From positions 1-38,865 of the forward strand of contig CAZRUA010000022.1 in assembly GCA_964603125.1 (NCBI GenBank): DNA of 38,865 nt, given 5' to 3'. Positions 31,846 through 38,865 of this stretch are shown one piece after another; position 1 is the stretch's first letter; every line of letters starts with the position of its first letter. The DNA is from CAZRUA01 sp964603125. GTDB lineage: Bacteria; Bacteroidota; Bacteroidia; B-17B0; Aurantibacillaceae. Made by a program: the position numbers and the translations under genes. The notes under the pieces were generated by a model, which worked only from the letters and a program-made list of their open reading frames with translations, did no database searches and had not been told where the DNA came from.

Positions 31846-34680
31846 ATGGCTAACGAAACACCAAAAAAGAAAAAATCATTTTTACGTCGTTTTTTTAAAT
31901 GGACAGGTATTACATTTTTGTTATTACTAATTGCAATTATTGTATTGCCATTTATTTTTAAGGATAAGATAATTGCTATAGTAAAAGAGCAAGCAAACGA
32001 AAACCTAAATGCCAAAGTAAATTTTGGGCAATTTGATTTAACCCTTTTTAGTTCTTTTCCGGATTTTAGATTTAAAATCGACAGTGTAAGTGTTGTAGGT
32101 GTAGGTGAGTTTGAAGGCGATACACTTGCAAGCATTAAGCACATGGAAACAGATATTAACTTAATGAGCGTTATTAAGGGCGATCAATACAAAGTTAATG
32201 CTGTGACTTTAAATAACCCTCGAATATTTGTTGAAATCACACACGAAGGAAAAGCAAGTTATGACATTGCCAAACCTAGCACAGATACAACTGGTGCAGT
32301 TGCTGATACAAGTGCTCCATCAAAATTCAGTTTAAAACTTACCAACTTAAAAATAACGGATGCTGTAATCGTTTACGACGACAAACAAGGCGATATGTAT
32401 GCGTCTTTAAATGATTTTGATTTTGACATGAAAGGAGATATTACTCAAGATATCATGGCAATTGAATCTGTAACAGACATTAAACAACTTACATTCAAAT
32501 ACGGTGGAATTGCTTATTTAAAAGACGTGAACACAAAAGTTAAGGCAAACTTAGATATGGATATGCCAAACATGAAATTCACTTTTAAAGACAATGAATT
32601 TACGTTAAACGAATTAAGTTTAGGTTTGGATGGTTTTGTAGCTATGCCAAAAGATGACATTGATATGGACTTAAAATTTAAAGCTAATCAAACTGAATTT
32701 AAAAACATTTTATCCCTTGTACCAGCGGTTTACACTAAAGACTTTGCTTCTGTAAAAACTTCTGGGAAGTTAGCTTTAAATGGATTTTTGAAAGGTATTT
32801 ATAACGACAAAACTATGCCTGCTTTTGGAACACACTTAGAGATTGCCAACGCAATGTTTAAATACCCATCATTACCAAAATCAGTTGATAATATCAATGT
32901 AAATATTGATGCAAATAACCCGAATGGAAATCCAGATGCAACAGTAATTGATGTAAACAAATTCCATGTTGAAATGGCTGGAAATCCAGTTGACGTAGTA
33001 ATGCATGTAAAAACTCCAGTTTCTGACCCTAATTTAAAAGGAACAGTAAAAGGAAAAGTTGTTTTAGCAAGCGTTAAAGAATTTGTTCCTCTTGAAAAAG
33101 GTGATGACATGAATGGTACAATTACCGCGGATATTGATATTGACGGTAGAATGTCATCCATTGAAAAAGAAAAATATGAAGAATTTAAAGCAGCAGGAAC
33201 TTTAACTGTAGCTGACATGAATTACAAAACAGCCTCATTGCCATACGAAGTTTTAATAAAAGCAATGAACTTAAACTTCACTCCTAAATTTGTAGAGTTA
33301 ACTGCTTTTGACAGTAAAATGGGGAAAACAGATATTCAAGCAAATGGAAAAATTGAAGATTTTATGCAATACATTTTTAAAGATTCTTTAATAAAAGGGA
33401 ACTTTAACATGACATCAAACTTGATTGACCTAAACGAACTAATGGCTTCAACAGATACTGCGGCAGCAACACCTGCAGCAGCCGACACCTCAGCTTTATC
33501 AATTATTGAAGTTCCACGCAATATTGATTTTGTTCTTAACAGTAAAATAGGAAAGGTACTATATGATACTTATGACATGACTAATATGGAAGGGAATATT
33601 GAAATTAAAAATGCAAAAGTTGACATGACTAATTTACGCATGAATATGTTAGACGGAAGTATGGTAATGAATGGTTATTACGAAACACAGAATATTAAAA
33701 AACCAACAATCAATTATAATTTAGACATAAAAGATTTTGATATTCAAAAATCATTTAATGCATTTAACACGGTTCAAAAATTTGCACCAATTGGGAAATA
33801 TGCAAAAGGAAAATTCTCAACATCATTGAAAAATTTAAAAGGGACTTTAAATGCTGATATGATGCCTGATATGAATACACTTTCTGGAAATGGTAATTTA
33901 AAAACAAACGCTGTTGCGGTAGAAGGTTTTGAACCATTTGTAAAACTTGCCGACGCATTGAAAAACGAAAAATTGAAAAAAATGGAGTTCTCTAACGTAG
34001 ATGTTAGTTATGAATTTAAAGATGGCCGTGTGCAGGTGAAACCATTTAAAACAAAAGTTTCTAAAGTAGATGCTGAAATATCAGGTTCAACAGGTTTTGA
34101 TCAAACCATCGACTACAAATGGGACATGGAAATGTCAACCAAAGATTTACCTGGACAAGCTACAAGCGTTGTAAATAATTTATTACAACAAGCCAATAGC
34201 AAAGGTGCTAATTTAACAATGGGCGATAAAGTAAAACTAACCGCCTTAATTGGTGGAACAGTTACTAAACCTGTAATTAAAACAGGATTTAAAGACGCCA
34301 TGAAAGACGTGAAAAACGATGTTAAAGAAGCTATAAAAGACAAAATAGAAGAAGTTAAAACACAAGTAATAGATGATGCAAAAGCAAAAGCAAGTGCCGA
34401 AGCTGAAAAACTAATTGCACAAGCAAAAGAGCAAGCTGAAAAAATTAAAGCAGAAGCTGCTAAATTAGCCGAGAGTACAAAAAATCAAGGATACAAAGCA
34501 GCCGACTCATTAGAGGCAAAAGCTAAAGGGCCAATTGAAAAAATCGCAGCTAAAAAACTTGCCGAAAAAACACGTCAAGAGGCGGACAAAAAAGCGGCTA
34601 AAATAAATGCAGAGGCAGAAGATAAATCAAATAAAATTATTGCAGAAGCTCAAGAAAAAGCTGATAAACTAAAACAATAA
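31846..34680 (+). CDS. AsmA-family protein with long C-terminal coiled coil
   Basis: The 944-residue protein has a basic N-terminus, one membrane helix (about 19-39), and the AsmA N-terminal start ANENLNAKVNFGQFDLTLFS followed by FPDFRFKIDSVSVVGVGEF. The centre repeats the beta-groove pattern (LKLTNLKITDAVIVYDDKQG, LRMNMLDGSMVMNGYYETQN, and an AsmA-2 C-terminal unit near KMEFSNVDVSYEFKDGRVQV). AsmA-like proteins are thought to bridge inner and outer membrane and carry phospholipid. After about residue 820 an Ala/Lys/Glu-rich coiled coil of about 120 residues ends the protein, which is not part of the standard AsmA domain. Length is usual for large Bacteroidota AsmA proteins. It has its own promoter. 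Confidence 0.87.
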   Translation: MANETPKKKKSFLRRFFKWTGITFLLLLIAIIVLPFIFKDKIIAIVKEQANENLNAKVNFGQFDLTLFSSFPDFRFKIDSVSVVGVGEFEGDTLASIKHMETDINLMSVIKGDQYKVNAVTLNNPRIFVEITHEGKASYDIAKPSTDTTGAVADTSAPSKFSLKLTNLKITDAVIVYDDKQGDMYASLNDFDFDMKGDITQDIMAIESVTDIKQLTFKYGGIAYLKDVNTKVKANLDMDMPNMKFTFKDNEFTLNELSLGLDGFVAMPKDDIDMDLKFKANQTEFKNILSLVPAVYTKDFASVKTSGKLALNGFLKGIYNDKTMPAFGTHLEIANAMFKYPSLPKSVDNINVNIDANNPNGNPDATVIDVNKFHVEMAGNPVDVVMHVKTPVSDPNLKGTVKGKVVLASVKEFVPLEKGDDMNGTITADIDIDGRMSSIEKEKYEEFKAAGTLTVADMNYKTASLPYEVLIKAMNLNFTPKFVELTAFDSKMGKTDIQANGKIEDFMQYIFKDSLIKGNFNMTSNLIDLNELMASTDTAAATPAAADTSALSIIEVPRNIDFVLNSKIGKVLYDTYDMTNMEGNIEIKNAKVDMTNLRMNMLDGSMVMNGYYETQNIKKPTINYNLDIKDFDIQKSFNAFNTVQKFAPIGKYAKGKFSTSLKNLKGTLNADMMPDMNTLSGNGNLKTNAVAVEGFEPFVKLADALKNEKLKKMEFSNVDVSYEFKDGRVQVKPFKTKVSKVDAEISGSTGFDQTIDYKWDMEMSTKDLPGQATSVVNNLLQQANSKGANLTMGDKVKLTALIGGTVTKPVIKTGFKDAMKDVKNDVKEAIKDKIEEVKTQVIDDAKAKASAEAEKLIAQAKEQAEKIKAEAAKLAESTKNQGYKAADSLEAKAKGPIEKIAAKKLAEKTRQEADKKAAKINAEAEDKSNKIIAEAQEKADKLKQ

Positions 34681-34697
34681 ATTCTTATTTATATCTA

Positions 34698-35240
34698 TTG
34701 ATTAAACTAACTCAATATTTCAAACAAAGAAAATTCCTATCCATTGTGATAGGAATTCTTCTTTTGGGCTTTTTAATTCCTGAAAATTATCATATGCTGG
34801 TTGAAGGCGCCAACAAAGGAAGTTACAATGAAAAATCGTTTTGGTATTACCCTTGGGGAAAATCAGGAACACACAAAGGCGTTGATATTTTTGCAAATAC
34901 AGGAACAAATGTCTACTCTGCTACCAATGGAATTGTTATTTACAAAGGAGTTTTAAACTTAGGAGGAAATATTGTTTTGGTTTTATCCCCAAAATGGAGA
35001 CTTCATTATTACGCACATCTAAATACCATAGATACAAAGCTATTTTCAATTGTAAATCATAAAACAAAAATAGGAACCGTTGGAACGACTGGCAATGCTA
35101 GAGGTAAAGAACCACATTTACACTACTCAATTCTAACAATAATTCCATACATATGGAATATAGATTTTAGCCATCAAGGCTGGAAAAAAATGTTTTATAT
35201 CAATCCAATTCCAAAATTAAATGAAGTATCGAAATCATAA
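34698..35240 (+). CDS. Membrane-anchored M23 metallopeptidase (LytM domain)
   Basis: The 180-residue protein has an N-terminal helix (about 13-27), then the LytM core with HKGVDIFANTGTNVYSATNG (about 59-78; H59 and D63), YYAHLNT (H107) and GKEPHLHYSILT (about 136-147; H140/H142), so all zinc ligands are present. It should hydrolyse peptidoglycan or a glycyl peptide on the periplasmic side. It starts with TTG 34698 and no ATG precedes the helix. The gene overlaps the next one by 20 bp. Placed before a secreted DUF6973 protein and a SUKH-like gene, it could be either part of a competition cassette or an ordinary envelope enzyme. Confidence 0.85.
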   Translation: MIKLTQYFKQRKFLSIVIGILLLGFLIPENYHMLVEGANKGSYNEKSFWYYPWGKSGTHKGVDIFANTGTNVYSATNGIVIYKGVLNLGGNIVLVLSPKWRLHYYAHLNTIDTKLFSIVNHKTKIGTVGTTGNARGKEPHLHYSILTIIPYIWNIDFSHQGWKKMFYINPIPKLNEVSKS

Positions 35241-35838
35241 ATATTTAGTTTCAGTATGCTTTATATTATTATTTGGAATGTCATATTCCCAAAAATTCAA
35301 AAACCTTTCTAAATACGAGAAAAAATGGGCTTTAGCGCACCCGTTTGCAAGTATCAAAGTGAAAAAATATACTCAACAATGTAGAAATATAGTTGCAGAA
35401 ATTAGTAAAACTGGTGCGCTAGATACTTTTACAAACGGTGGAAAAATTGATGCATTCAGACACACTTACACTATGGCTGTTTTGGCACAACATATAAAAA
35501 CTAAAAAATTACGCAAACTTGGTGTTGCACATGAAAAAGGGAATTACCTGCAATTTAAAAACAAAACTATTAATGAAGGCGAAATTCCAGATTCATTAAG
35601 TTGTGAGATGGACTTAAAAAACAACGAAATCGGCTTTGAAATTGGAAAAGACAATAAACATGTGAGTGGTTTTGATTTAACAAAGCTTGTTATACAAAAA
35701 ATTAATTGCGGCGATTGTTATATCATCAAAAGAAACGAAAACGGAGAATATGTTAAATGTGATGGAAGTATTTTAAAACTAGCTTACTGGCAAGGAATAT
35801 GGGCATTACCCAAATGTTTGGTTAAGAGTAATGAATAA
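35221..35838 (+). CDS. Secreted DUF6973-domain protein
   Basis: The 205-residue protein has a signal peptide (about 1-23, cut before QKF) and an exported domain with NGGKIDAFRHTYTMAVLAQH (about 77-96), the G-x-x-D-A-F-R-H signature of DUF6973, and a cysteine-containing loop (KINCGDCYIIKRNENG). DUF6973 is uncharacterised; I recall the D-A-F-R-H pattern also at the C-terminus of some polymorphic toxin-like proteins. That makes a toxin role a possibility but does not prove it. It overlaps the peptidase gene by 20 bp and precedes a SUKH-like gene by 9 bp, so all three are likely one transcript. Confidence 0.78.
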   Translation: MKYRNHKYLVSVCFILLFGMSYSQKFKNLSKYEKKWALAHPFASIKVKKYTQQCRNIVAEISKTGALDTFTNGGKIDAFRHTYTMAVLAQHIKTKKLRKLGVAHEKGNYLQFKNKTINEGEIPDSLSCEMDLKNNEIGFEIGKDNKHVSGFDLTKLVIQKINCGDCYIIKRNENGEYVKCDGSILKLAYWQGIWALPKCLVKSNE

Positions 35839-35847
35839 AAACAATTT

Positions 35848-36243
35848 ATGTTAAGCGAAAAAGCATTTAATTATTTAAATAACCTACCTAGAAACTTAGC
35901 TTTAACTAGAAGTCAAATATTAGAAACATTTGAAGCGAATCAAATTTACCCTTACGAACCACTTATCCACTTTCAGGAAAATTATGGGGGTTATGAATAC
36001 TTTGGCTCACAATTTTCAATCATACATGGTGGCGGATATCCTTTTAATTCCAAAATTGCTACTATAGAGGAAGATCATTACGGTAATAGATTATGTTTCC
36101 TTTTGATTGTCGACGAAATGGCTCCAGTAAGATATTACCTTGACGAAAATGGCAAATTCTATAACACTGGCACATTACTTTACAACTCATTTGAAGAGGC
36201 GATAGAGGATTTTTCAGATGGTATAGGACCTTGGGATAGATGA
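35848..36243 (+). CDS. SUKH-like small protein (possible immunity protein)
   Basis: The 131-residue cytoplasmic protein has no signal. The pattern PLIHFQENYGGYEYFGSQFS, then IIHGGGYPF, IATIEEDHYGNRLCFLLIV, RYYLDENGKFYNTG, and a C-terminal LYNSFEEAIEDFSDGI helix recalls SMI1/KNR4 (SUKH) immunity-type proteins by order and spacing, though the signature W of the superfamily is not clear. Many SUKH proteins neutralise toxins of polymorphic systems. The gene lies 9 bp after the DUF6973 gene. The immunity call is inference; a general SUKH scaffold role or an unrelated family is possible. Confidence 0.55.
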   Translation: MLSEKAFNYLNNLPRNLALTRSQILETFEANQIYPYEPLIHFQENYGGYEYFGSQFSIIHGGGYPFNSKIATIEEDHYGNRLCFLLIVDEMAPVRYYLDENGKFYNTGTLLYNSFEEAIEDFSDGIGPWDR

Positions 36244-36304
36244 TGATAAAGCTTTAGAGGACCTTTTTCAACAATAATTTTCTATATTTACCGTTCTTAA
36301 AAAC

Positions 36305-38254
36305 GTGATAAAACTCTCGGTAATAATAGTTAATTACAATGTTAAACATTTTGTAGAACAATGTTTGCATTCTGCTATTAAAGCTTCTCAAAATTGCTCT
36401 ACCGAGATTTTTGTTGTAGATAATAATTCGGTTGATGGATCAGTTGAATTGATTAAAGAAAAATTTCCAAGTATCACTTTAATCGAAAATAAAGTGAATA
36501 CAGGTTTTTCAGTCGCAAACAACCAAGCCATAAAAATTAGCAAAGGTGAGTATGTTTTACTTTTAAATCCAGATACAGTTGTAGAAGAAGATACCTTTGA
36601 AAAAGTAATAGCATTTATGGATGCTCATCCCGATGCAGGCGGGCTTGGAGTGAAGATGCTTGATGGAAAAGGAAATTTCCTTCCCGAATCAAAAAGAGGC
36701 TTACCTACTCCGTCAGTTGCATTTTATAAAATATTTGGTCTTGCCAAACTTTTTCCAAAATCAAAAAAATTTGGTCAATACCACCTCACATTTTTAGACA
36801 AAGAAAAAACACATGAAATTGATATTTTAAGTGGTGCCTTTATGCTAATGCGCAAAACCGCCTTAGATAAAGTTGGGCTTTTAGATGAAACCTTTTTCAT
36901 GTATGGTGAAGATATTGATCTCAGCTATCGCATTACACAAGGTGGTTTTAAAAATTACTATTTCCCCGAGACAAAAATAATTCACTACAAAGGCGAAAGC
37001 ACAAAAAAAAGTAGCGTTAACTATGTGCTAGTATTTTACAAAGCTATGGTAATTTTTGCCGAAAAACATTTCTCAAAATCAAATGCCAAAACTTTTTCAT
37101 TTCTAATTCATATTGCCATTTATCTAAGAGCAGGTGCAGCAATTTTAGCCAGATTTCTAAAAAAATTAGCCTTACCCCTATTTGATTTTGGATTAATTTT
37201 ATTTGGGTTGTTTATTTTAAAAAATTTATATGCATCAAAAATATACAACGAAGGAACTTATTACTCCGACAATATTTTAAAAATTGCCTTTCCTATTTAC
37301 ACAAGCATTTGGATGCTTCTCACTTATTTAAGTGGAGGCTATGATTATCCGATAAAACTTTGGAGAATAGTTAGAGGTTTAATTGTAGGGACTGGAGTGA
37401 TATTAATTGGATATTCATTATTACCCGAAGCTTACCGATTCTCCAGAGCACTTATTTTACTTGGCTTTTCGTGGGCAACGATAGTTTATTTAACAAGTCG
37501 AATTTCATTAAGTTTAAGCGGAATAAAAAAATTCTCTTTATCCAAAAAACCAAACAAGCGTATTGCCATTATAGGAGATAAAACAGAGTTTACAAGAGTG
37601 AACGAATTATTAAAAGTAACTGAAGCGAATGCTGAATTTATAGGCTTTGTTAATTCACAAAACACTAAAGAAAGCGACTCAATTGGCAATCTTGAGCAAA
37701 TTCAAGAAATTATTTCAATTTATAAAATAACCGAAGTAATTTTCTGTGCAAAAGAAATTCCCTCAAAAGACATTATCAATTACATGCTTACACTAGTATC
37801 GGAAAATGTTGATTTTAAAATCGCACCTCCCGAAAGTTTAAGCATTATAGGAAGCAATAGCATTGATACAGCCGGAGATGATTTGTACATTATTGATATA
37901 AACAGTATTAGTAAGCCAAAAAACAAACGAAATAAACGCTTATTAGATTTCGGCTTAGCTGGTTTCTTTTTAATCTTATCACCTCTCTTGATTTTTATCA
38001 TGAAGAATAAATTGAAGTTTATAAAAAACAGCTTTAGTGTTTTATTTGGCTTAAAAACATGGGTGGGATATTTAAATAATACAAGCAAAGATTTACCAAA
38101 ATTAAAAAATGCCGTTCTATCACCTGCCACCAACAGCGCTGGAACTTTGAGCAACGAAGCCATTAAACGCATTAACCTTATTTATTCTAAAAACTACTTA
38201 ATTGAAAATGATTTTTCAATCATTTTTAAAAACCTCCGTTATTTAGGAAATTAA
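36305..38254 (+). CDS. Family 2 glycosyltransferase fused to membrane and CoA_binding_3-like domains
   Basis: The 649-residue protein starts with GTG 36305. Residues 1-250 are a rhamnosyltransferase-type GT2 domain: SVIIVNYNVKHFVEQC, VVDNNSVDGS (about 36-45), LLLNPDTVV (about 80-88), FFMYGEDIDLSYR (about 198-210). From about 260 to 400 there are four membrane helices. From about 418 to 540 a Rossmann-like KRIAIIGDKTEFTRVNELLK region matches the domain preceding polyprenyl-phosphate sugar transferases. The end, KRNKRLLDFGLAGFFLILSP (about 538-557) then LKTWVGYLNNTSKDLPKLKN, keeps the helix and tail of a Bac_transf domain but lacks the catalytic middle. This fusion occurs in other Bacteroidota as I recall. 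It probably builds surface polysaccharide. Confidence 0.85.
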   Translation: MIKLSVIIVNYNVKHFVEQCLHSAIKASQNCSTEIFVVDNNSVDGSVELIKEKFPSITLIENKVNTGFSVANNQAIKISKGEYVLLLNPDTVVEEDTFEKVIAFMDAHPDAGGLGVKMLDGKGNFLPESKRGLPTPSVAFYKIFGLAKLFPKSKKFGQYHLTFLDKEKTHEIDILSGAFMLMRKTALDKVGLLDETFFMYGEDIDLSYRITQGGFKNYYFPETKIIHYKGESTKKSSVNYVLVFYKAMVIFAEKHFSKSNAKTFSFLIHIAIYLRAGAAILARFLKKLALPLFDFGLILFGLFILKNLYASKIYNEGTYYSDNILKIAFPIYTSIWMLLTYLSGGYDYPIKLWRIVRGLIVGTGVILIGYSLLPEAYRFSRALILLGFSWATIVYLTSRISLSLSGIKKFSLSKKPNKRIAIIGDKTEFTRVNELLKVTEANAEFIGFVNSQNTKESDSIGNLEQIQEIISIYKITEVIFCAKEIPSKDIINYMLTLVSENVDFKIAPPESLSIIGSNSIDTAGDDLYIIDINSISKPKNKRNKRLLDFGLAGFFLILSPLLIFIMKNKLKFIKNSFSVLFGLKTWVGYLNNTSKDLPKLKNAVLSPATNSAGTLSNEAIKRINLIYSKNYLIENDFSIIFKNLRYLGN

Positions 38255-38282
38255 CAAGTACATCTTATTAATTCGCTTAATA

Positions 38283-38290
38283 TAATTTTG
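38283..38290 (+). promoter_or_regulatory. Bacteroidota -7 promoter element TAATTTTG
   Basis: TAATTTTG matches TAnnTTTG exactly, 34 nt upstream of ATG 38325. It predicts a leader of about 28 nt for the secreted adhesin gene that runs out of the window. Confidence 0.48.
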
Positions 38291-38324
38291 ACCTTTCGCA
38301 GATTTTGCTTAAATTCGTATTGTT

Positions 38325-38865
38325 ATGCTCAAGAGCTTAAAAATACTGGTTGTACTATTAATTTTGCTTAACCTAAAGGGTTTGGGGCAAACTCCGCCCA
38401 ATACGGTAAATCCAAACGGAACAGTTACATTTAGCACTGCGTCAACAGTTTGTGCAGGAGCAAGTGGCCTAATTAATCTAACAGGAAACTCATCTGCTTT
38501 TGCAACTTGGCAAGTTTGGACAGGTTCTTCATGGAACAATTATAGCGCAAGTAACCCAGGCACTTTTTTTATGATTCCGCCATCAAGCTGTTTCAGAGCC
38601 ATTTTAGCAAACAATGATACTTCAGCTATTGCATGTTTAAGCGTTTTACCACCAAGTAATTCAGGAACAATTACTGGCGGGGCAAATTTTTGTGCAACTG
38701 CAAATACAACTTTAAACTCTAGTGGTATCACAGGAACAAATTTAGGATGGATAACTTCCATTAACAATGGATCCTCGTGGGCACCAACAGGAAATACAAG
38801 TCTTACCATTAATTCAAATGTTAGTCAAACCACTATTTACGGTTTAATTACTCAAAGGGGATCTT
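38325..38865 (+). CDS. Secreted Ig/PKD-like repeat protein, N-terminal part (cut by window edge)
   Basis: From ATG 38325 the frame is open to the window edge and gives 180 residues. It begins with a signal peptide (LKSLKILVVLLILLNLKGLG, cut before QTPP), then repeats with the pattern G-T-I-T-G-G-A-x-F-C-A and W-x-x-S-x-x-x-G-S-S-W, as in VTFSTASTVCAGASGLINLT, GTITGGANFCATANTTLNSS, and TNLGWITSINNGSSWAPTGN. These Ser/Thr/Asn-rich, Cys-bearing repeats are typical of large Bacteroidota surface adhesins exported by type IX secretion. The C-terminal sorting domain would be beyond the window. The gene is probably long. Confidence 0.8.
   Translation, partial: MLKSLKILVVLLILLNLKGLGQTPPNTVNPNGTVTFSTASTVCAGASGLINLTGNSSAFATWQVWTGSSWNNYSASNPGTFFMIPPSSCFRAILANNDTSAIACLSVLPPSNSGTITGGANFCATANTTLNSSGITGTNLGWITSINNGSSWAPTGNTSLTINSNVSQTTIYGLITQRGS

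Noticed and set aside
31782..34343. Several minus-strand open frames within the AsmA gene
   Set aside because: They are antisense shadows of a long, well-supported coding frame and have low-complexity, Ser/Phe-rich translations without domains.
38309..38809. Two minus-strand open frames under the adhesin start
   Set aside because: The plus strand carries a signal peptide and a repeat pattern in a frame running off the window; the minus frames show no domain or start context.
1..38865. CRISPR arrays, tRNAs, rRNAs, insertion sequences, prophage
   Set aside because: I saw no regularly spaced direct repeats, no cloverleaf with a CCA end, no rRNA stretches, and no transposase, integrase or phage structural proteins in any strand or frame.

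Overview
The window is 38.9 kb of AT-rich, gene-dense DNA from a member of the Bacteroidota, probably a flavobacterium-like or sphingobacterium-like lineage. The evidence is a type IX secretion (T9SS) C-terminal sorting domain, many lipoproteins and signal peptides ending in A-Q or S-Q, DUF families typical of the phylum (DUF5723, DUF4230, DUF2279, DUF6973), TPR-LytS kinases with LytTR regulators, a TGT lacking the zinc cysteines, and repeated TAnnTTTG promoter elements just upstream of start codons. I see no rRNA, tRNA, CRISPR array, insertion sequence or prophage. It reads as ordinary chromosome. No intergenic gap exceeds about 220 bp.

Layout. 1-5.9 kb: a truncated secreted protein, a DUF4412/GLPGLI-like protein, arginine decarboxylase divergent from arginase, a small membrane protein, an SPL-type radical SAM protein and two uncharacterised small genes. 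5.9-9.0 kb (minus): glycosyltransferase, ECF sigma factor, rsmG and a YciO-type protein, the first three with overlapping ends. 9.1-12.1 kb (plus): HAD phosphatase, tgt and an exported methyltransferase-fold protein. 12.1-18.0 kb: a TPR-LytS histidine kinase and its likely LytTR regulator, separated by a four-gene minus-strand operon of exported proteins with its own terminator. 18.0-21.0 kb (minus): DUF3108, an acyltransferase and DUF4230. 21.1-27.5 kb (plus): an apparent five-gene operon of lipoprotein, DUF5723 outer-membrane protein, kdsA, a T9SS cargo protein and a GT-C membrane glycosyltransferase. 27.6-28.4 kb: a 48-codon gene with a sigma-54-like promoter and a strong bidirectional terminator, then a glutathione peroxidase. 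28.4-34.7 kb: YihY, two unknown membrane proteins, DUF2279 and a large AsmA-family protein. 34.7-38.9 kb (plus): an M23 peptidase, a secreted DUF6973 protein, a SUKH-like protein, a GT2 fused to a degenerate sugar-phosphate transferase, and the start of a large secreted adhesin.

Most genes concern the cell envelope: LPS precursor synthesis (kdsA), membrane glycosyltransferases, lipid acylation, outer-membrane proteins, AsmA and T9SS cargo. Metabolic and translation genes are interspersed. The clusters most worth a second look are the kinase/regulator pair around the exported-protein operon (12.1-18.0 kb), the M23-DUF6973-SUKH triplet (34.7-36.2 kb), and the small gene at 27.6 kb. Several open frames seem to begin at TTG codons that are really the last three bases of a TAnnTTTG promoter. 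I moved those starts to the next sensible codon and say so in each entry.
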